From the NCBI GenBank assembly GCA_017536285.1, contig JAFXHP010000032.1, positions 1 to 24,497 of the forward strand: a stretch of 24,497 nt of DNA, read 5' to 3'. A model generated the notes under the pieces. It ran no database searches and was not told the DNA's origin. It was given only the letters and a program-made list of their open reading frames with translations. Of the stretch, positions 21,119-24,497 are shown in pieces. Source of the DNA: Clostridia bacterium. GTDB taxonomy: Bacteria; Bacillota_A; Clostridia; UMGS1883; HGM11501. Each line of letters opens with the position of its first letter. Position 1 is the stretch's first letter. The translations under genes and the position numbers were made by a program.

Positions 21119-21895
21119 TCACACTTCCTTTGTAAAGTCAAGGGTTTCTTCATCTGGCTTTGTAGCTCTGTATTCAAGGCCGACGTAGTCGGAATAGGGG
21201 AGTGATGCTATTTTTGAAAGAACATTTTTATAATTTATCTCTCCTGTGCCCGGCTCGTGTCTTCCGGGATTATCAGCCACATGAAAGTGGCCGATTAAAT
21301 CAATGTTTTCTTCAATTCTTTCTATCACGTTACCTTCGGTTTTCTGCTGATGGTAAATATCAAAAAGAGCCTTTACGTTTTTGCTTCCCACACCTCTTAA
21401 TATTTCAAAAAGTCTTCCCGAGTCTGGCATAAAGTAGTTTTTGCGGTCATAGGCGTTAAGCGGCTCAACTACAAGGTGAACGCCCTCATCTTCTGCCACC
21501 TTTGCTCCCTCTTTAAGGCAAGAAAATACATTTTCTTCCTGACGGGCAGCTTCCATCCCTTCAATGGTTTCACCGATTAATACGATGAGCTTAGGATTTT
21601 TAAGCTTTCGCACCACGGGTGCAGATTCCTTTATGGCAGCACATAGTTCATCGCTTCTTCCTGCATTTAATATACCTCTTGATAAATCGTAAGACAATTT
21701 TTCATCCGTAACATCAATATTCATAACCGAAAGGGCTAAATCGTACTCCGTAAGAAGACTTTTAACCTTATCTATATCCTTAGGCGACCATTTCCAGAAC
21801 TCAACGGCGGAAAGTCCGGCCTTTTTAACCGCAGAAAAACGGTCATAAAAGTCCAGATGAGAAAACATCATATCAATACAGCAGGAAAATTTCAT
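21119..21895 (-). CDS. Hydroxypyruvate-isomerase-like TIM-barrel enzyme
   Basis: A 258-residue TIM barrel in the hydroxypyruvate isomerase (Hyi/OtnI) and xylose-isomerase-like superfamily. Metal ligands correspond to those of E. coli Hyi: Glu144 (VVEPLN), Asp179 (ALFDIYHQQ), His205 in HFHVADNPGRHEPGTGEINY where Hyi has Gln, and Glu241 (VGLEYR). The VEFWKW segment near residue 31 is also characteristic. It should isomerise an aldehyde or keto-sugar (for example hydroxypyruvate and tartronate semialdehyde, or a keto-sugar). Its ATG 21895 is reached from GAGGTG seven bases away, and that site lies inside a perfect 13-bp hairpin followed by seven Ts (21896-21933), so expression is probably controlled at this point. 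The next gene begins two bases after its stop. Confidence 0.88.
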   Translation of the reverse strand: MKFSCCIDMMFSHLDFYDRFSAVKKAGLSAVEFWKWSPKDIDKVKSLLTEYDLALSVMNIDVTDEKLSYDLSRGILNAGRSDELCAAIKESAPVVRKLKNPKLIVLIGETIEGMEAARQEENVFSCLKEGAKVAEDEGVHLVVEPLNAYDRKNYFMPDSGRLFEILRGVGSKNVKALFDIYHQQKTEGNVIERIEENIDLIGHFHVADNPGRHEPGTGEINYKNVLSKIASLPYSDYVGLEYRATKPDEETLDFTKEV

Positions 21896-21933
21896 AAAAA
21901 AACACCTCGGTATTATTTTATAATACCGAGGTG
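21896..21933 (-). promoter_or_regulatory. Hairpin plus T7 burying the Shine-Dalgarno of the isomerase
   Basis: A perfect 13-bp inverted repeat (21903-21915 with 21921-21933, 5-base loop) whose distal arm on the minus strand holds GAGGTG, followed by seven Ts and directly by ATG 21895. It looks like an intrinsic terminator of the araC-like gene and, at the same time, an element that sequesters the ribosome binding site. Confidence 0.7.
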
Positions 21934-21943
21934 GAAAAATCTA

Positions 21944-21971
21944 TGTATAAAACGCTAAATTGTTTGTACAA
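21944..21971 (-). promoter_or_regulatory. Candidate promoter of the isomerase-oxidoreductase operon
   Basis: On the minus strand TTGTAC (21971-21966), a 16-base spacer and TATACA (21949-21944). Transcripts would begin about 21937 and carry the hairpin at their very 5' end. Confidence 0.5.
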
Positions 21972-21977
21972 AACAAT
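21959..21977. promoter_or_regulatory. Palindromic candidate operator, AraC locus
   Basis: ATTGTTTGTACAAAACAAT has 7-bp inverted arms around a 5-base centre and covers the -35 of the isomerase promoter. Its TTTGTACNAAACA core recurs at 22932-22944. Confidence 0.5.
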
Positions 21978-21987
21978 CATTTTGAGC

Positions 21988-22806
21988 TTATTTTTTCAAA
22001 TCCGAGGGGTTAAATCCCATGGATTTTTTGAACAACTTCGAAAAATAGGCAATATCCGGGATATTTACAAGTTCCGAGGCCTCTGTTACGGTACATTCAC
22101 CGCTTTCGATAAGCTCATACGCCTTTTTTATCCTTAAATTATTTCTGTATTTTACGGGACTTTCTCCTTTATATTCCTTGAACAGTCTGCGGAAAGTGCC
22201 TTCACTGACGTGGCACATCTCTGCCAACTCCGACAAAGATATATCTTTTAAAAAATTATTTTCAAGGTGCATTATGCCCTTGTAAATTGAACCGTATTTT
22301 GCCTTAAGTTCCGTTTTCATTTTGCCCACGGCAATACTTTTTATAAGCTCGTAAGCTTTTTCCTTTAAGCTTATCCTGTATCCCAGAGCACCGCTTTTTG
22401 ATAATTCGTCCATATCGGAAAAGAGCCTTGTATAAAGGTTTTCGTTGTCTGATACCATCAAAACCACATCTTCTGAAAGGTTTACGGTTTCACCCTTTAT
22501 CTCAATATTGAAAAGCAAAGATTTATAGCTTCCCGCATCTTCTGCTCGCCACTCAGAATAATAAGAGGTGTTGTTGGGAAGATAGACAATATCGCCCGCC
22601 GAGGCTTTTAACTTAAGCTTTTTACGGTCGTCAAGGTCGAAAAACAGCATTTCGCCCTTTTCTATACAGAAAAGCCTTGAATAAAGCTTGTCTCCGCTTT
22701 TACAGATGTAGGGAACAGGGGGGATAACGTGTTCATCCTTTACAAGGAGTGCATTTCTTATATCAAAATCAAGTTCTAAAAGCTTGGTTATATCCGTAAT
22801 TTTCAA
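21988..22806 (-). CDS. AraC-family transcriptional regulator
   Basis: A 272-residue AraC/XylS-type regulator. The N-terminal cupin-like sensing domain at about 30-115 includes GDIVYLPNNTSYYSEW. The C-terminal two helix-turn-helix motifs span about 175-270: ISLSELAEMCHVSEGTFRRL and, after NNLRIKKAYELI, the second helix-turn-helix VTEASELVNIPDIAYFSKLF ending KSMGFNPSDLKK. The start is TTG 22806, with AAGAAGG on the minus strand 9 bases upstream; no ATG lies nearby. It sits between the isomerase-oxidoreductase operon and a second oxidoreductase gene, and both flanking units carry a shared TTTGTACNAAACA core near their promoters. Control of those units is the likely job; the inducing sugar is unknown. 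Confidence 0.9.
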   Translation of the reverse strand: MKITDITKLLELDFDIRNALLVKDEHVIPPVPYICKSGDKLYSRLFCIEKGEMLFFDLDDRKKLKLKASAGDIVYLPNNTSYYSEWRAEDAGSYKSLLFNIEIKGETVNLSEDVVLMVSDNENLYTRLFSDMDELSKSGALGYRISLKEKAYELIKSIAVGKMKTELKAKYGSIYKGIMHLENNFLKDISLSELAEMCHVSEGTFRRLFKEYKGESPVKYRNNLRIKKAYELIESGECTVTEASELVNIPDIAYFSKLFKKSMGFNPSDLKK

Positions 22807-22899
22807 AAAATCACCTTCTTTAATATTAAAAATTCTGTTTTTATCCGTAAAATCCTTTTTATTTGTGCGAAAAATACAAATTTAAATTCGTTTTATATA

Positions 22900-22928
22900 T
22901 TGTAAAATCTTAAAAATGGGGTTATTAT
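22900..22928 (+). promoter_or_regulatory. Candidate promoter of the second oxidoreductase gene
   Basis: TTGTAA at 22900-22905, 17-base spacer, TATTAT at 22923-22928, followed at once by the TTTGTACTAAACA site. Confidence 0.45.
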
Positions 22929-22931
22929 AAA

Positions 22932-22944
22932 TTTGTACTAAACA
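22932..22944 (+). promoter_or_regulatory. Shared TTTGTACNAAACA core, second copy
   Basis: TTTGTACTAAACA matches 12 of 13 positions of the core in the 21959-21977 palindrome and lies just downstream of the -10. Confidence 0.45.
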
Positions 22945-22959
22945 TGAAAGGGTGTTTTT

Positions 22960-24207
22960 ATGGGTATTAAAGTAGGCGTTGTCGGAATAGGTACTTTTTC
23001 CGACGATTTTATAAGACTTTTCAAGATGCATCCCGATGTGGATGACGTTATTTTATGTGACCTTATCCCCGAGCGTGTGGAAAAGAGTCTGGCGAAGCAC
23101 TCCCTCACAAAATCCTATCCCGATTTTGACCAGATGCTGAAGGACGAAACCATCGACTCAGTTGCAATTTTCACGCAGCGTCATCTTCACGGCCCCATGG
23201 TTGTAAAGGCATTAAAGGCAGGGAAGAACGTGTATTCTGCCGTTCCCATCGCCTGCGAAATTGACGAAATTAAAGAGGTTATCGATACCGTTAAGGAAAC
23301 CCGCAAAATTTACATGATGGGCGAGACCTGCTACTATTATCCCTGTGCGATTTACTGCCGTAAAAAGTACAAGGAAGGCGGCTTTGGTAAGTTTGTGTAC
23401 GGCGAAAGCCAGTATTATCACGACATTTCCGAAATGTATGCCGATTTCAAGCACTCTTCCGGAAACGATGACTGGAGAAAACCCGCGGGAATTCCGCCTA
23501 TGTTTTATCCCACTCATTCCATTTCAATGCTTCTTTCCGCACTTCCCGAAGGTGAGCATATAACCAAGGTTTCCTGCTTCGGTTATGAGGATCACCACGA
23601 GGATGCAATTTACGGCGAGGGCAAAAACTACTGGGATAATCCCTTCTCCAACGAAACAGCACTTTTCAAGCTTTCGGGCGGCGGCGTTATCCGTATAAAC
23701 GAATTTAGAAGAGTGGGCATTAACAAGCCTTCAAGCTATATCACCGCTTTTTACGGTCAGGAAGGCTCATACGAATGTAGTGTTACACAGCACACCTTCC
23801 AGCGTGGTGCTGCAGCTCCCGACGGACCGAGAATTGAGTATCTGGACGAAGTGGTAAACTGCTATAACTACATAGAGGATAAAAAGGCAGGAACTATGGA
23901 TATGACCAAGGACCCTTGTTCTGTAAGATATATTTTGGGCTTTTCCCCTGTCCATGATGTGGAAAGACTTCCTGAATGCTTCCGCGAGGAAAAGGCATTT
24001 AACCACTTTAACTCACACCCCTTCTTAGTCGATGACTTTGTCAAGGCGGTTGTAACAGGCAAGCTTCCTCCCAACAACGCCTGGGATGCGGCACGTTATA
24101 TGATTCCCGGCTTAGTTGCACACGAATCAGCCTTAAAGGGCGGCGTTACCATGGATGTACCTGACTTCGGCGATGCACCTTCAGACTGGGAAAGACTTTT
24201 TGACTGA
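22960..24207 (+). CDS. Gfo/Idh/MocA-like oxidoreductase without the EKP lysine
   Basis: A 415-residue member of the Gfo/Idh/MocA family. The Rossmann region begins GIKVGVVGIGTFSDDF and the family layout is clear, with FTQRHLHGPMVVKALKAGKN before the usual EKP site. At that site it has YSAVPIA (Ala94-Val95-Pro96), so the lysine is missing. A C-terminal-domain segment RKPAGIPPMFYPTHSISMLL with His186 stands where the usual GxHxxD lies. Such 'VP' variants occur in relatives that act on glycosides. The Shine-Dalgarno is GAAAGG before ATG 22960. It is divergent from the AraC gene and ends at a strong terminator. Substrate unknown; it may use a tightly bound cofactor and oxidise a sugar at C3. Confidence 0.83.
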   Translation: MGIKVGVVGIGTFSDDFIRLFKMHPDVDDVILCDLIPERVEKSLAKHSLTKSYPDFDQMLKDETIDSVAIFTQRHLHGPMVVKALKAGKNVYSAVPIACEIDEIKEVIDTVKETRKIYMMGETCYYYPCAIYCRKKYKEGGFGKFVYGESQYYHDISEMYADFKHSSGNDDWRKPAGIPPMFYPTHSISMLLSALPEGEHITKVSCFGYEDHHEDAIYGEGKNYWDNPFSNETALFKLSGGGVIRINEFRRVGINKPSSYITAFYGQEGSYECSVTQHTFQRGAAAPDGPRIEYLDEVVNCYNYIEDKKAGTMDMTKDPCSVRYILGFSPVHDVERLPECFREEKAFNHFNSHPFLVDDFVKAVVTGKLPPNNAWDAARYMIPGLVAHESALKGGVTMDVPDFGDAPSDWERLFD

Positions 24208-24216
24208 TTTGAATAC

Positions 24217-24252
24217 AAAAAGAGCAAGGTTAAAAGCCCCTTGCTCTTTTTT
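24217..24252 (+). terminator. Intrinsic terminator after the second oxidoreductase
   Basis: AAAAAGAGCAAGG (24217-24229) pairs with CCTTGCTCTTTTT (from 24239), with a 9-base loop and a T-run. Confidence 0.9.
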
Positions 24253-24325
24253 ATTAAGTTCAGCAAATAAGAATTTGACAATTAGTTTATTATACCATAC
24301 GCTCATGAATACGCCAATCGCTTAT

Positions 24326-24354
24326 TTGACAAATGCTCATATTTATAGTATAAT
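24326..24354 (+). promoter_or_regulatory. Consensus promoter of the terminal gene
   Basis: Perfect TTGACA (24326-24331) and TATAAT (24349-24354) with a 17-base spacer. It is followed by a leader of about 120 bases. Confidence 0.88.
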
Positions 24355-24360
24355 GCTTGT

Positions 24361-24470
24361 ATAAATATTAGTCACCGGAGGCTGTGTACCGTAGTACCGT
24401 AATGCCGGATTAGGTGTCCAAGTGAGCTTGGGTTATTGTATATCAATAGCCGAAGCTCTATTTTTATTTT
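24361..24470 (+). promoter_or_regulatory. Attenuator-type leader of unknown class
   Basis: A terminator-like hairpin at 24424-24458 (15 bp, one G/G mismatch, loop TATAT) is followed by the T-rich 24459-24470 and then by GGAGG. The alternative hairpin CCAAG (24418-24422) with CTTGG (24427-24431) uses part of the terminator's 5' arm, so the two are mutually exclusive. The region before it, 24371-24416, may fold as an aptamer: CACC (24373-24376) with GGTG (24413-24416), and a tandem GTACCGTA at 24386-24401. I do not recognise a riboswitch, T-box or ribosomal-protein leader class. Confidence 0.55.
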
Positions 24471-24480
24471 GGAGGTAATT

Positions 24481-24497
24481 ATGAAAAACACGAAAGT
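24481..24497 (+). CDS. Start of an unknown gene (3' partial)
   Basis: ATG 24481 follows GGAGG at 24471-24475 by five bases, and the first codons read MKNTK. Only 17 bases are visible. The basic start could open a signal peptide or membrane protein, but nothing can be said of the product. Its expression is probably controlled by the leader. Confidence 0.75.

Noticed and set aside
24386..24401. Tandem GTACCGTA pair as a separate repeat family
   Set aside because: It occurs once and lies within the leader, so it is described there.

Overview
The window reads as a chromosomal segment of a low-to-mid GC Gram-positive anaerobe of the class Clostridia, probably an uncultured gut member. The grounds are SLH-type surface repeats, lipoprotein signal peptides, strong GGAGG ribosome binding sites, a DnaD-like/DnaI-like helicase-loading pair, rubredoxin and a non-haem ferritin, sigma-A promoters with 17-base spacers, and many stem/poly-T terminators. 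No species can be named from the sequence alone.

Layout. 1-820: the end of an SLH surface protein and a small lipoprotein. 820-2760: a visibly AT-richer block with the C-terminal stump of a DUF2326 (YydD-type, ABC-3C-like) ATPase, a class III nucleotidyl-cyclase-like protein and an HExxH putative metallopeptidase. This is the best candidate for an undescribed, possibly anti-phage, system. 2761-3086: no convincing gene, but a strong promoter, three GTGGGCAAA repeats, stem-forming segments and a strong terminator, so possibly a small RNA or the scar of a mobile element. 3100-4824: two units with near-identical promoters and Fur-like palindromes, driving a copper-amine-oxidase-N/PepSY envelope protein and a ferritin-rubredoxin pair. 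4826-6235 (minus): SGNH hydrolase and TIM-barrel isomerase. 6365-9168: exported SLH/transglutaminase protein coupled to a NodB-like deacetylase. 9307-12830 (minus): DnaD-like protein, helicase loader, then rhamnulokinase. 12948-15612: M14 carboxypeptidase, a thioredoxin-reductase-like flavoprotein without its redox cysteines, and a PfkB sugar kinase. 15700-17150: divergent trmB and DUF554 membrane protein. 17165-18566: a highly expressed-looking sugar-binding lipoprotein. 18599-18751: tRNA-Thr(GGT) with its own promoter and terminator. 18761-24252: a beta-propeller protein, then two Gfo/Idh/MocA oxidoreductases, a hydroxypyruvate-isomerase-like TIM barrel and an AraC regulator, which look like a sugar or glycoside catabolic locus. 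24326-24497: a promoter, an attenuator-like structured leader of no class I recognise, and the first codons of the next gene.

How the parts relate. The ferritin, rubredoxin and PepSY genes probably answer to one metal-sensing repressor. The AraC gene lies between two oxidoreductase units whose promoter regions share the core TTTGTACNAAACA, so it is their likely regulator. Several genes appear to use starts placed about nine bases after the Shine-Dalgarno, including TTG and GTG starts. All functional calls come from reading motifs by eye; no database search was run.
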